Shown here piece after piece: positions 50,286 to 59,271 of a stretch of 64,000 bases of DNA (positions within the stretch are counted from its first letter, which is position 1; every line of letters starts with the position of its first letter). Origin of the DNA: Caldilineae bacterium (GTDB lineage: Bacteria; Chloroflexota; Anaerolineae; Epilineales; Epilineaceae). The notes beneath the pieces are model-generated. The model saw only the letters and a list, made by a program, of their open reading frames with translations. It searched no databases and was not told where the DNA came from. The stretch spans positions 1 to 64,000 of the forward strand of contig JACKBJ010000013.1 of the NCBI GenBank assembly GCA_020634625.1. Reading direction: 5' to 3'. A program made the position numbers and the translations under genes.

Positions 50286-51380
50286 TCACGTGAGCAGCAA
50301 GACCAGGGGCAGGGCGAAGATGGCGACCATGAACGCTGCCAGGTTGCGCGGCGATGCCAGGATGCCGTCCACCGCGGCGAGCAGCCAGCGCTCGAAGCGC
50401 GCGAAGCCGAAGAGGAGCAGGATCGTGCTGACGACCGAGAGCGACAGCATCTCGGCCGCGACCACCCCCATGGCGCCCGCGTTGCCGATCAAGATCGCGG
50501 CGAGCAGCGTGTCGATGAAGGTGCTCACGTTGGCGCCCATCATGTAGGGCACCACATTCTCGCGCCGCACCAGTCCGCGTTGTCCCAAGGGGACCAGCAA
50601 GCCCAGCGAGATGCTGACCGACATCGAGATCAGGGTCACGCCCGCGCCGAGCAGGAACATCACCCAGGGGCGGTAGACGAGGGCGCCGACGCGACCCACC
50701 CGGCTCTGCTTGATCGAGAGCTGGGGCAGCGAGAGGTCGAAGAGCTTGAAGCTGCCGAAGATCACGGCCAAGCCCAGCACGAAGACGCCCCAGTCCGGCA
50801 AGGCCGCGCTGGCGGCCGCAACCAGGGGGCCGAAGGCCCGGCGAAGCCCATCGTCGAGCCTGGCGCCAGCGGGAACCGGCCAGCGCTCGAGATGCGCGCC
50901 GGCGACCAGCCAGAGTCCCATGGGGATCGCGAGCACCTGCACCGAAGCCGCGACCAGGAGCGACAGCAGGCCCATCGAGAGGCTCGTGCTCCGGTCCCGG
51001 CCGCGAAGCACGTAGACGAAGCCGATGAACAGCACGATGAAGCTGGCGCCGAAGCGGCTGCCGACCACCATGCCGTAGGCGCCGAGACGGTCGACCACCC
51101 CGGCATCCAGAAAGGCCATGGCCGCGCCGGCCACCGGCGAACCGCTCATGATGGCGTAGCTCATGAGCCAGCCGAAGCCCAGACCGTCGGCGAAGCCCGT
51201 CACCTGGAACCGATCGCGCACCAGCGGCCCCAGGGCGCCGGCACCCTCCTTCATCAGGTAGATCCCGAGCACGAAGGTCAGCAGGCTGAGCAAGAAGAGC
51301 GGCGGCTTGTGCCATCCGTCGCGGAGCTTGGGCATGGTGACCTTGGATCCGGTGGCGACGCGTCCCACGATCTCGATCAT
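50286..51380 (-). CDS. Na+/phosphate symporter-like (NptA family) membrane protein
   Basis: About 364 residues from ATG 51380; ATG 51335 with AAGG upstream is a reasonable alternative. It has nine or so membrane segments and two inverted repeats typical of the Na+/Pi cotransporter family (PF02690): YAIMSGSPVAGAAMAFLDAG in the first half and VPYMMGANVSTFIDTLLAAI in the second, where family members have GANxGTT. It may import phosphate with sodium. Substitution of the usual GTT/QSS residues leaves substrate uncertain. Confidence 0.7.
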   Translation of the reverse strand: MIEIVGRVATGSKVTMPKLRDGWHKPPLFLLSLLTFVLGIYLMKEGAGALGPLVRDRFQVTGFADGLGFGWLMSYAIMSGSPVAGAAMAFLDAGVVDRLGAYGMVVGSRFGASFIVLFIGFVYVLRGRDRSTSLSMGLLSLLVAASVQVLAIPMGLWLVAGAHLERWPVPAGARLDDGLRRAFGPLVAAASAALPDWGVFVLGLAVIFGSFKLFDLSLPQLSIKQSRVGRVGALVYRPWVMFLLGAGVTLISMSVSISLGLLVPLGQRGLVRRENVVPYMMGANVSTFIDTLLAAILIGNAGAMGVVAAEMLSLSVVSTILLLFGFARFERWLLAAVDGILASPRNLAAFMVAIFALPLVLLLT

Positions 51381-51553
51381 ATCCGAGATTCCGCCGATCC
51401 AGCGCGCCGAACTCGACGCCGATCGCACGCGATCGCCACGCCCCGGCTACAGCTTGGCGCGTCGGCTCCGGTTAGACTGCTCGAGGTTCCTCCATTTGCG
51501 ACGCAGCGGCGGCCGCGCCTCGCCGGCGGGCTGATCACCCGAGCGGCCGGGCC

Positions 51554-51580
51554 GATGTCCGGACTATATCCCCGGACATC
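51554..51580 (-). terminator. 9-bp hairpin after ZIP gene
   Basis: GATGTCCGG/CCGGACATC with a 9-nt loop, about 18 bp beyond the stop of the reverse-strand ZIP gene. No T-run follows. Confidence 0.45.
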
Positions 51581-51597
51581 GCCGCCGCCGCGCGCGC

Positions 51598-52380
51598 CTA
51601 CATGCCCATCAGGCCCTGGAAGACCATCAACAGCACCACCGCCAGCGTGACCGTGATGGCCACCGCGTTGCTGGAGCCGCTGTCCTCGTAGGCTTCGGGG
51701 AGCAGCTCGGCCACGCACATCCAGATCATGGCGCCGGCGGCGAAGCCCAGGCCGGCCGGCAGGATGGGCCGAAAGGTCTCGACGAAGAGGAAGGCCGGCA
51801 CCGCCATGAGCGGTTGCGGCAGGCTCGAGAACACGCTCCACAGGACCGCGCGCCAGGCGCTTACCCCACGCGGTACCAGCACCAGGCTGATGGCCAGGCC
51901 CTCGGGGATGTTGTGGAAGGCGATCGACGCCGTGATCAAGGCCCCAAAGGCCTCTCCGCCGCCGAAGGCGACCCCGACGCCGACGCCTTCGGCGAAGGAG
52001 TGCAGGGTCATGACGCCGACGATCAGGATCATCTTGGTCGCTTCGGCGCGCGAGACGGTGCCCAGCGCCAGTGCCGCGGGGCCATGCGCGTGCGGGTGCT
52101 CGTGATCGCCCGCATGGCTGAGCAGGCCGCGCGACAGGGCGATGAAGACCAGGCCGGCCAGCACGCCCAGGCTGGTTCGTAGCCAGCTCTCGGCGAAGCC
52201 CTGGTAGATCAGGCTGAAGCTGGCGGCCAGCATCAGACCGGCCGCGATGGCGTTGGCCAGGCCCAGCCAGCGGCGGCTCATCTGCTTGACGAAGAAGAAG
52301 GGGATCGCGCCGAAGCCGGTGAAGATCGCCGTGATCAGCGCCGCGACGAAGACCTCGGTCAGGCTGGCATGGGCGTGCAT
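51598..52380 (-). CDS. ZIP-family metal transporter
   Basis: This 260-residue protein starts at ATG 52380 (GGAGG 9 nt upstream). It has eight membrane segments with a His-rich loop (HAGDHEHPHAHGP, ~100-112) and both ZIP metal-path motifs: MTLHSFAEGVGVG and SIAFHNIPEGLAI. Members import Zn2+ or Fe2+ or act in metal homeostasis; this sequence is closest to the GufA/ZupT style. It is followed by the phosphate-type gene on the same strand after about 220 bp containing a hairpin. No Zur-like operator was identified. Confidence 0.88.
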   Translation of the reverse strand: MHAHASLTEVFVAALITAIFTGFGAIPFFFVKQMSRRWLGLANAIAAGLMLAASFSLIYQGFAESWLRTSLGVLAGLVFIALSRGLLSHAGDHEHPHAHGPAALALGTVSRAEATKMILIVGVMTLHSFAEGVGVGVAFGGGEAFGALITASIAFHNIPEGLAISLVLVPRGVSAWRAVLWSVFSSLPQPLMAVPAFLFVETFRPILPAGLGFAAGAMIWMCVAELLPEAYEDSGSSNAVAITVTLAVVLLMVFQGLMGM

Positions 52381-52557
52381 GGGGGCCGGCCTCCGGTGCC
52401 CGGCGAGGCCCGATTGTGCCAGCGACGCCGAGGCTTCGCAAGCCAGGACAATCGGGCTGCATCGCGTTCGCAACCCGGTTGCGAGCTCGGCCCGGGTGCG
52501 CCCGGGGCCCGCCGGAGCGGCGCACCGGCGCTCCCTGCGCCTCGGCCCGCGCTTGCG

Positions 52558-55500
52558 CTAGCGCCAGGCGTAGGGCAGCAGGATACGCGAGCGCGATCCG
52601 GGCGTGGGCGTCGCCCGGGGACTGGGGCTGGCGCTCGGTGAGGGGCCGACGCTGGGGACGGGCGACGGGGCCGGCCGGCTCGGATCGTAGACCTCGAGCA
52701 CGGCAGCCGGGAACCAGGCCCGACCGGCGCCGCCAAGGCCCAGCCGATAGTCGACCCGCGCCAGCCGGCTGACCGGTACCGCGCCGGCCAGCCGCGGCTC
52801 GGCCTCGTAGCGCAGCTGGATGCCGGCGGGATCCAAGGCGTCGAAGCGCCAGCGGATGCGGCTCCCGTCGTACGCTTCGGGCGGCGGGACGATGCTGGCG
52901 GCGTCCACTCGGACCGCACTGGCCAGCTGATCTTCGATGACCAGCTCCCGGACTCGGTCCCGGCTCAAGTCCTGGGCCAGGGCGTCCAGCAGGTCGACCA
53001 GGCGCGCGCTTTCGGCGACGTCGAAGGCGTGGTCGGGGCCGGACGCGACCTGGGCCAGGGCGGCATCGCAGCGGCCGGGATCGGCGCAGATGGTGACGAT
53101 CTGGGTGCCGTCGGCGCGCAAGCGGCCGGCCGCGGCCAGCATCGGCTCGGATCCGGCGCTGTTCTCGCCGTCGGTCAAGAGGATGACCACGGCCTTGGCC
53201 TCGGGACGGCGCAGCGCCAGCATGTCGCGCGCGGCGTTCAGGGCCTGCGAGATGGCCGTGCTGCCCGCGGCATCCAGACGGTCGACCGCCGTCAACAGCA
53301 GCGTCCGATCGGCGCCGATCGGGATCTGCTCGGTCACCTCGTCGGCGAAGGCCACCAGGCCGACCCGGGCCTGCTGCGGGTCGAGCCGACCGAGGAAGGC
53401 GGCCACGGCCCGCTTGGCGTTGGTCAGGCGATCCAGGCTGCCCATCGAGGCCGAGTGATCGAGCGCCAGGATCAGATCGAGCGGCGCCTTGCGCTCGGGG
53501 CAGTCCAGGCTCAGCTCCAGCCGCAGCTCCGATCGATCGCCCAGGGGCAGCCGCCAGGGCAGCGCGGTCTTCGCCAGCCGCGGCGCGCAGGGGCCCTCCG
53601 GTTCCGGGATGTAGGTCTCCACCCGCGGCACGGGGAACGTCGACTGCCCGGGGCGCCCGGCGTCGTCGACATAATGCAGCTCCGCGCGGGCGTTGGTCGG
53701 CTGTCCGCCCAGGAGCAGGGGCTCGGCCCGGTAGCGCAGCGGGCTGCCGGTCGCGCTCGGGCTGTCGAAGCGCCAGCGCAGGCTCCGGGCAACCGGGTCC
53801 CAGACGGCCGGCGGCTCGGCCGAGCCCTCCACGTAGCGCATGTTGGCCGGCAGGATGTCCTCGACCTCGGCGCTGGCCAGGCCGAGCTGGCGCAGGGCCA
53901 CGGCCAGATCGGCGAAGCGGCGGCGCAATGCCTCACCGTCGGCGGCGTTGTGGGCATGGGCCGGCGAGCTGGCCGCCAGGGAAAGGCTGGGATCGCAGGC
54001 CGGACCGAAGCACACGGTGATCATCAGGATGCCGGCGGCCTTGGCCTGATCGGCCGCCGCGATCACCGGCGCCGAGCCCAGGTTGTCGAAGCCGTCGGTC
54101 ATGACGATCATCGCGGCTTGGACCCCTTCGCGCCGCGCCGACAGGAGCTCGGTCGCCGCCTGGATGCCGCCGCCGATGCTGGTGCCGCCGCCGGCCTGCA
54201 TGCGGTCCAGCGCCGCGCGCAGGGCGCCGAAGCTCGGGGACAGGGGCAGCCGGGCTTGCAGCGCCTGGTCGAAGAGCACCAGACCGACCTGGCCCGGTCC
54301 CTCCGGGAGGATGTCGAGGAAGTCCTTCGCCGCGGCGCGTGCCGCGTCGAGCTTCGCACCGGTCATCGAGCCCGAGACATCCAGCGCCAGGACCACGTCG
54401 ACCAGGCGCAGCTGCTCCGGACAGTCGGCGCCGAAGTCGAGCTGGATCGAGACCGGATCGCCCAGGGGCAGCCGGGCGGGTGCCGCGGTCTTGGCCACCT
54501 GGGTTCGACAGGGACCGATCTCGCCCGACCCGCGGGCGACCGCGATCCGCCCCTCGGGGATGGCGAAGTCCTGGTGGCCGGCGTCGGCATGGACCAGCCG
54601 CGCCGTGGACCCCAGGCCCAGCGGCAGCCGGCCCCAGATCCGCGTTCGCGCCCGGTAGCTGAAGGCATACGCCTGCCCGGGCCGCGGCTGCGCGATGGTC
54701 CAGCGCAGGCCGTCACCGCCGACCGGCTCGGCCGGCGGCGTGAGGCCCTCCGCCTCCAGCTCGAGGTAGCGTGGCAGACGCTCGACCAGCTCCAGCCGCT
54801 CCAGCTGCAAGGGCGGGCCGCGAAACGCGTCCAGGTCGTCCTGGCGCATCCAGCCGCGCAGCGCCCCGAAGCTGTCCACCTGCACGTCGATCGGCATGGC
54901 CGGGTCGCAGCCGACGCCGACGCAGAGGGCCCGCAGCTCGATGCCACGATCGGCGGCCTCGGACCGGAGGGCGGCCAGCGCGGATGGATCGGCGGGCGGG
55001 CCGCCGGCGCGCAGGATCAGGACCAGGGTCTCGTGGTGCAGCGGCCAGCTCGTGAAGCCATCCAGGCCGGCCGCCAGCATCGCGGCGGTGTCGACCGGCG
55101 CCAGGCCCAGGGCCTGGCCCAGCAGACGATCGCCGAGCGCGCTGTAGGCGCTGGTCGGTCCCAGGCGCGGGCTGGCGTCCCGGCTCGGCAGGGTCAGGCC
55201 CAGCTGCGCCTGGTCGGACTGGAGCCGGTCGACCAGCCCGGCCGTCGCCGAGAGCATCTCGCTGCGTTCGCGCGCGTCGGCCGGCGGCGGCCAGACCAGC
55301 AGGATCCGGCTGCGCTCGGCATGTGCGCTGCACAGGTTGGGTGACAGGCGCAGGGTGACGGTGAACGGGTCGCCGGCTTGGATCGTCTCGGGCAGCAGCT
55401 GGCGGCTGCGCGCCAGACCGCAGCCGCCGCCGGCCTGACGGCGTGCCAGGCGCAGCGGAGCCAGCTCGGGCAGGGGCAGGCGCCGATCCTGGCCGCCGCG

Positions 55501-55959
55501 GGTCACCTCGACGAAGAGCGGCCAGCCCAACGCCAGCGTCTGGTCGACGTCGTAGACGGGCGCCTCGGGCGTCAGGTAGATCCGGTAGCTCACGCGCAGC
55601 TCGGTCGGCGCCAGGGCGGGCTGCTCGAAGCGCCAGGTCGCGGCGGTCCCCGCCCGGGCATCGGCCGGGCGGCCGACGCCCGGCACCAGCGTGACGCCGG
55701 CCGGAAAGGCTTCGGTCAGGCTCAGCCGCTCGACCGCCCGACCGCCGCACTCCAGCGTGACGCGGAGCTCGATCTGGAGCTCGTCGCCCCATTGGGGCGG
55801 GGGTGTCGGGTCCGCGTGCTCGCGGCTGACGTGCGCGGTGCAGGCCTCGTCCTGCTCGGGCGAGACCTCGCGGGCGGTCGCGCCGCCGCCGAGCAGGGCC
55901 AGCGACAAACCGAGCAGGACCGGCGCAACGGCCGTCCGTGACAGCGGGCTCGAGGGCAT
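52558..55959 (-). CDS. Exported multi-VWA-domain protein (1,133 aa)
   Basis: The start is placed at ATG 55959 because GGAGG lies 5 nt upstream and a signal peptide follows (AVAPVLLGLSLALLGGGATA). Three beta-sandwich + VWA units are seen. The first VWA-like region (RSRILLVWPPPADAR) has lost the MIDAS D-x-S-x-S. The second (LVDVVLALDVSGSMTGAKLD) and third (LDLILALDHSASMGSLDRLT) keep it, with later Thr and Asp positions. DUF11-like beta domains (LTEAFPAGVTLVPGVGR type) lie between them. A Pro/Ser linker precedes the terminal ILLPYAWR. Divergent from another VWA gene, it probably forms part of the same surface complex. Confidence 0.72.
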   Translation of the reverse strand: MPSSPLSRTAVAPVLLGLSLALLGGGATAREVSPEQDEACTAHVSREHADPTPPPQWGDELQIELRVTLECGGRAVERLSLTEAFPAGVTLVPGVGRPADARAGTAATWRFEQPALAPTELRVSYRIYLTPEAPVYDVDQTLALGWPLFVEVTRGGQDRRLPLPELAPLRLARRQAGGGCGLARSRQLLPETIQAGDPFTVTLRLSPNLCSAHAERSRILLVWPPPADARERSEMLSATAGLVDRLQSDQAQLGLTLPSRDASPRLGPTSAYSALGDRLLGQALGLAPVDTAAMLAAGLDGFTSWPLHHETLVLILRAGGPPADPSALAALRSEAADRGIELRALCVGVGCDPAMPIDVQVDSFGALRGWMRQDDLDAFRGPPLQLERLELVERLPRYLELEAEGLTPPAEPVGGDGLRWTIAQPRPGQAYAFSYRARTRIWGRLPLGLGSTARLVHADAGHQDFAIPEGRIAVARGSGEIGPCRTQVAKTAAPARLPLGDPVSIQLDFGADCPEQLRLVDVVLALDVSGSMTGAKLDAARAAAKDFLDILPEGPGQVGLVLFDQALQARLPLSPSFGALRAALDRMQAGGGTSIGGGIQAATELLSARREGVQAAMIVMTDGFDNLGSAPVIAAADQAKAAGILMITVCFGPACDPSLSLAASSPAHAHNAADGEALRRRFADLAVALRQLGLASAEVEDILPANMRYVEGSAEPPAVWDPVARSLRWRFDSPSATGSPLRYRAEPLLLGGQPTNARAELHYVDDAGRPGQSTFPVPRVETYIPEPEGPCAPRLAKTALPWRLPLGDRSELRLELSLDCPERKAPLDLILALDHSASMGSLDRLTNAKRAVAAFLGRLDPQQARVGLVAFADEVTEQIPIGADRTLLLTAVDRLDAAGSTAISQALNAARDMLALRRPEAKAVVILLTDGENSAGSEPMLAAAGRLRADGTQIVTICADPGRCDAALAQVASGPDHAFDVAESARLVDLLDALAQDLSRDRVRELVIEDQLASAVRVDAASIVPPPEAYDGSRIRWRFDALDPAGIQLRYEAEPRLAGAVPVSRLARVDYRLGLGGAGRAWFPAAVLEVYDPSRPAPSPVPSVGPSPSASPSPRATPTPGSRSRILLPYAWR

Positions 55960-56150
55960 GGGATCCTCCGGCGTGGGCTCGGGGCGCGGTCGCCGCGCTG
56001 GCGGCGCCCCGCCGCCACGATACATCGCCGGCGGGTCGGTCACAAGTCGGCCGGCGTGGTGGCGCGGCCGGCTGGTTTGGGCGCCACCGGCCGGCACCCT
56101 AGAATTCGAGGATCCTGGTCAACCCGGCCCGAGGCCCCATCGGAACGCCC

Positions 56151-57953
56151 GTGCCCTTGCCAACGCTTCCCCCCATCCGCATGTCCACTCGACTTCTCTG
56201 GCTCGGCGCGATGGCCTGGCTCCTGGCCTGGCCCGGTGTCCCCGGGCTGGCTTCGGCGCGGCCGCTGGCGCCGACCCAGGACGACTACGCGTGTACTGGA
56301 GCGGACGCCGACGGCCTCCCGCTATCGACGCGATCGGTCGACCCGCCACGGGTCGCGCTCTGCGAGCAGGCGCGGGTGGAGACCCGCGTTCGCGCCGCCT
56401 GCGCGCCGCCGCCGCTGAGCGTGGTGCTCAACGTCGACCGCTCGGGCTCGATGTACGGCCAGCCGATCCGTGACGTGATGGCGGCCGGCCACGCCTTGCT
56501 CGACGCGCTCGAGCTGCCAGGCTCCCCGGACACCCGGGTGGCCCTGATCTCGCACGGGGATCCAGCGCAGGTCGACGTGCCCTTCGGAGCCGACGAGGTG
56601 GCGCTGCGAGCCGGCCTGGACCGCCTGGCGGTGGCCAGCGAGGCGGTGCCCGACAACCTGCCGGGTGCGATCGACCTGGCGCGTCAGCTGTTCGAGGCCG
56701 ACCGTGCCGGATTGGGGCATGCGCCGGTCGAGGTCATGGTCGTGCTGTCGGACGGCGGTCAGACCTTCGCCGCTCCACAGGTCCTGGCGGCCGCCGCGCG
56801 GGCCCGCGGGGCGGGCTTGCTCGTGGCCGCGATCTGCGTTCAGAACCGCCTGGCGAGCTGCCCGACGATGGCCGCCATCGCCAGCCGATCGGAGCTCAGC
56901 TTCGAGGTCCAGGGCAGCGACCGGCTGCCGCAGGTCTTCGAGGCCGTCGCGCGCGGCGCCCGCGCCGTCGCCGCGCGCGAGATCCTGCTCACGGAGCGCC
57001 TGCCGGCCGGCTTGGGCTATGTGGCCGGCAGCGCCCGGCCCGAGGCCATGGTCGACCCGCGGGCCGGGACGCTCAGCTGGCGGCTTCAGTTCGTGCCGCG
57101 CGAGGGCATGACGGTCAGCTATGCCGTCGCGCCGCGGTGGACCGGACGCTTCGAGCTGCCGGCGCCCGAGGCCCGCCTGAGCGATCCGCTGAACCGGGAG
57201 CTGATGCTGCCGGTGCCGGCAGCCGAGCTCACGGTCGAGGGCACCTGCGGCCTCGAGACCGCCACCCCAAGCCCGGAGCCGAGCGTCACCCCGCGACCTA
57301 GCCCGACGGCGAGCGCCACGCCGCCGCCGACCGCGACCCGCGAGCCGCGCCCGCTCTACCTGCCGCTCCTGTTCCGGACCCAGTGCCTGACCCGCGAGCG
57401 GCCAGCCGACGTGGTCCTGTTGATCGACGCCTCCAACAGCATGGGCGAGGCGACCACGGCCGGCCGCAGCAAGCTGGCCGCGGTTCAGGAGGGCGCTCGG
57501 CGCTTCGTGACCCAGCTGCGGCCACAGGATCGAGCGGCGGTCATCGCCTTCAACGATCGGGCCGAGCTGAAGAGCGGATTGACCTCCGACCCGGCGGCCC
57601 TCGACGCCGCCATCACCAGCATCGCCACGGCCCCCGGCACGCGCATCGACGTGGCGCTCTACGCGGCGGCGCTGGAGCTGGCCGGACCCGGGCGACGCCC
57701 GGACAGCCGCGGCCTGATCGTGCTGATGACCGACGGTCGTCCCAGCCCCGAGACCCGCGAGGCCGCCCTGTCGGCTGCCGCCGGCGCGCGCGCCGCGGGC
57801 CACCTGCTCTTCGCCATCGGGGTCGGCGCCGACGCGGACCTGGCCCTGCTGCGGGCGGCAGCCGGCGACCCGGGTCGCACCTTCGCCGTCGAGGACGCCG
57901 AGGCGGTCGCCGCCATCTACCGCGAGATCGCCGAGCGCATTCCCTGCCGCTAG
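56151..57953 (+). CDS. Exported protein with two VWA domains
   Basis: 600 residues from GTG 56151; ATG 56181 is possible. A signal peptide (~12-36) is followed by VWA1 with intact MIDAS (LSVVLNVDRSGSMYGQPIRD), a DUF11-like beta domain (LTERLPAGLGYVAGSARPE), a Thr/Pro linker, the segment LYLPLLFR, and VWA2 (VVLLIDASNSMGEATTAGRS; D-x-S-x-S present). LYLPLLFR is the sort of sequence that ends other exported proteins here, so two once-separate genes may have fused. VWA domains bind protein ligands through a metal ion. Confidence 0.7.
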   Translation: MPLPTLPPIRMSTRLLWLGAMAWLLAWPGVPGLASARPLAPTQDDYACTGADADGLPLSTRSVDPPRVALCEQARVETRVRAACAPPPLSVVLNVDRSGSMYGQPIRDVMAAGHALLDALELPGSPDTRVALISHGDPAQVDVPFGADEVALRAGLDRLAVASEAVPDNLPGAIDLARQLFEADRAGLGHAPVEVMVVLSDGGQTFAAPQVLAAAARARGAGLLVAAICVQNRLASCPTMAAIASRSELSFEVQGSDRLPQVFEAVARGARAVAAREILLTERLPAGLGYVAGSARPEAMVDPRAGTLSWRLQFVPREGMTVSYAVAPRWTGRFELPAPEARLSDPLNRELMLPVPAAELTVEGTCGLETATPSPEPSVTPRPSPTASATPPPTATREPRPLYLPLLFRTQCLTRERPADVVLLIDASNSMGEATTAGRSKLAAVQEGARRFVTQLRPQDRAAVIAFNDRAELKSGLTSDPAALDAAITSIATAPGTRIDVALYAAALELAGPGRRPDSRGLIVLMTDGRPSPETREAALSAAAGARAAGHLLFAIGVGADADLALLRAAAGDPGRTFAVEDAEAVAAIYREIAERIPCR

Positions 57954-58031
57954 CGTCGCGGCGTCGGCCTGATCGCCGCAGCGTCGAGGTCGGCCGGCCG
58001 GGCCGGCGTCGAGACGGCGGCGTCGACCGCC

Positions 58032-59078
58032 TCAGTCCAGCCCGTGGCGCGCAACGACGCGGTCCAGCAGTGCGGTGACCTTGGCTTCCGGCTCGGGCCA
58101 GGGCGCCGGTCCCAGACCGGTCTCCGCCGGCCGGCCGGTCAGCGCTCGCAGGACGTTGACCACGCCGTTGCCCAGCGCTTCGAGGTCGTAGCCGCCCTCG
58201 AGCACGAAGGCCAGCCGGCCCTGGCAGTGTCGATCGGCCAGCTCGGCCAGGCCGCGCGTCAGCGCATGGTAGCCCGAGCCCGAGACCTGGAGGCTGGCCA
58301 GCGGGTCGCGGAAGTGGGCGTCGAAGCCGGCCGAGACCAGCAGCAGCTCGGGTCGAAAGCGCTCGGCGGCCGGCACGATGATCCGCCGCAGGCACTCGCG
58401 CATGGCGCGGTCGCCGGCCAGGGCCGGGAACGGACAGTTGATCGTCGTGCCGCGGCCCGGACCCTGACCGATCTCGTCCTCGAAGCCGGTGCCCGGATAG
58501 ATGCCCGACTCGTGGCTGCTGACGAAGAGCACCGAGTCGTCGGCGTAGAAGATCTCTTGGGTCCCGTTGCCATGGTGGACGTCGAAGTCGACGATCATCA
58601 CCCGGCCGATGCCGCGGTCCTGCGCGGCGCGCGCCGCGAGCGCGATGTTGCCCAGCAGGCAGAAGCCCATGGCCCCGCCCGGTCGGGCGTGGTGGCCGGG
58701 CGGGCGCACCAGGGCCAGGCCGGGCCGCGCCGGGTCCGCGAGCAAGGCCTCCACCAGCGCGATGCAGGCGCCGGCGGCCTCGCGCGCCGCGCGGTAGGAA
58801 TCGGGCGTGACGTAGGTCGGCGCCGGGTCGAGGAAGCCGGGCGCGGCCGCCATGGCCCGCTCGAGTCCTTCCACGTAGCTCGGCGCGTGGCATCGGCCGA
58901 GCTGGATCCGGCTGGCCAGGGGGCTGGGGCCGAGGAACGCCAGCTCGGGCAACAGGCCGTCGTCCTCCACGGCGCTCAGGATGGCGGGGACACGGCCGGC
59001 GTGTTCGGGGTGCTCGGCCAGGTCATGGGCTGGCGAGGGCACGCTGACGCACAGGATGGGGCGCGCGGAAGGGGTCAC
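58032..59078 (-). CDS. Histone-deacetylase-family amidohydrolase
   Basis: 348 residues from GTG 59078, chosen because the conserved domain begins right after it; the ribosome-binding site is weak. The arginase/deacetylase fold motifs are complete: RPPGHHARPGGAMGFCLLGN with the catalytic His pair, VDFDVHHGNGTQEIFY with the zinc Asp and His, FVSSHESGIYPGTG, and SAGFDAHFRDPLA with the third zinc ligand, then LEGGYDLEALG. Bacterial homologues deacetylate acetoin utilisation proteins, acetylpolyamines or unknown substrates. No acetyl-CoA synthetase or acuA gene is nearby. Confidence 0.88.
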   Translation of the reverse strand: MTPSARPILCVSVPSPAHDLAEHPEHAGRVPAILSAVEDDGLLPELAFLGPSPLASRIQLGRCHAPSYVEGLERAMAAAPGFLDPAPTYVTPDSYRAAREAAGACIALVEALLADPARPGLALVRPPGHHARPGGAMGFCLLGNIALAARAAQDRGIGRVMIVDFDVHHGNGTQEIFYADDSVLFVSSHESGIYPGTGFEDEIGQGPGRGTTINCPFPALAGDRAMRECLRRIIVPAAERFRPELLLVSAGFDAHFRDPLASLQVSGSGYHALTRGLAELADRHCQGRLAFVLEGGYDLEALGNGVVNVLRALTGRPAETGLGPAPWPEPEAKVTALLDRVVARHGLD

Positions 59079-59271
59079 GGAGCGGCTCGCTGCGGGTGAG
59101 GGAGCGGGCGGACGGACGGCAGCGACGGTCGGCGCTCGGATTGTGGAGCGCCGCGGGCGGGGATGCAAGGATTCCGGACCGGAACGCGACCTCGTGCTCG
59201 GGCGGCTCCCGCGCGGGGCTGGAGGCGCCGACTGATCGGGATCCGCTCGGCAAGCACACGGGAGCTGCATC

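Noticed and set aside
50245..51315. Long N-terminal extension of the universal stress protein frame
   Set aside because: It overlaps the phosphate-transporter-like gene in another frame and has no family features; ATG 50244 has GGGAGG at good spacing.
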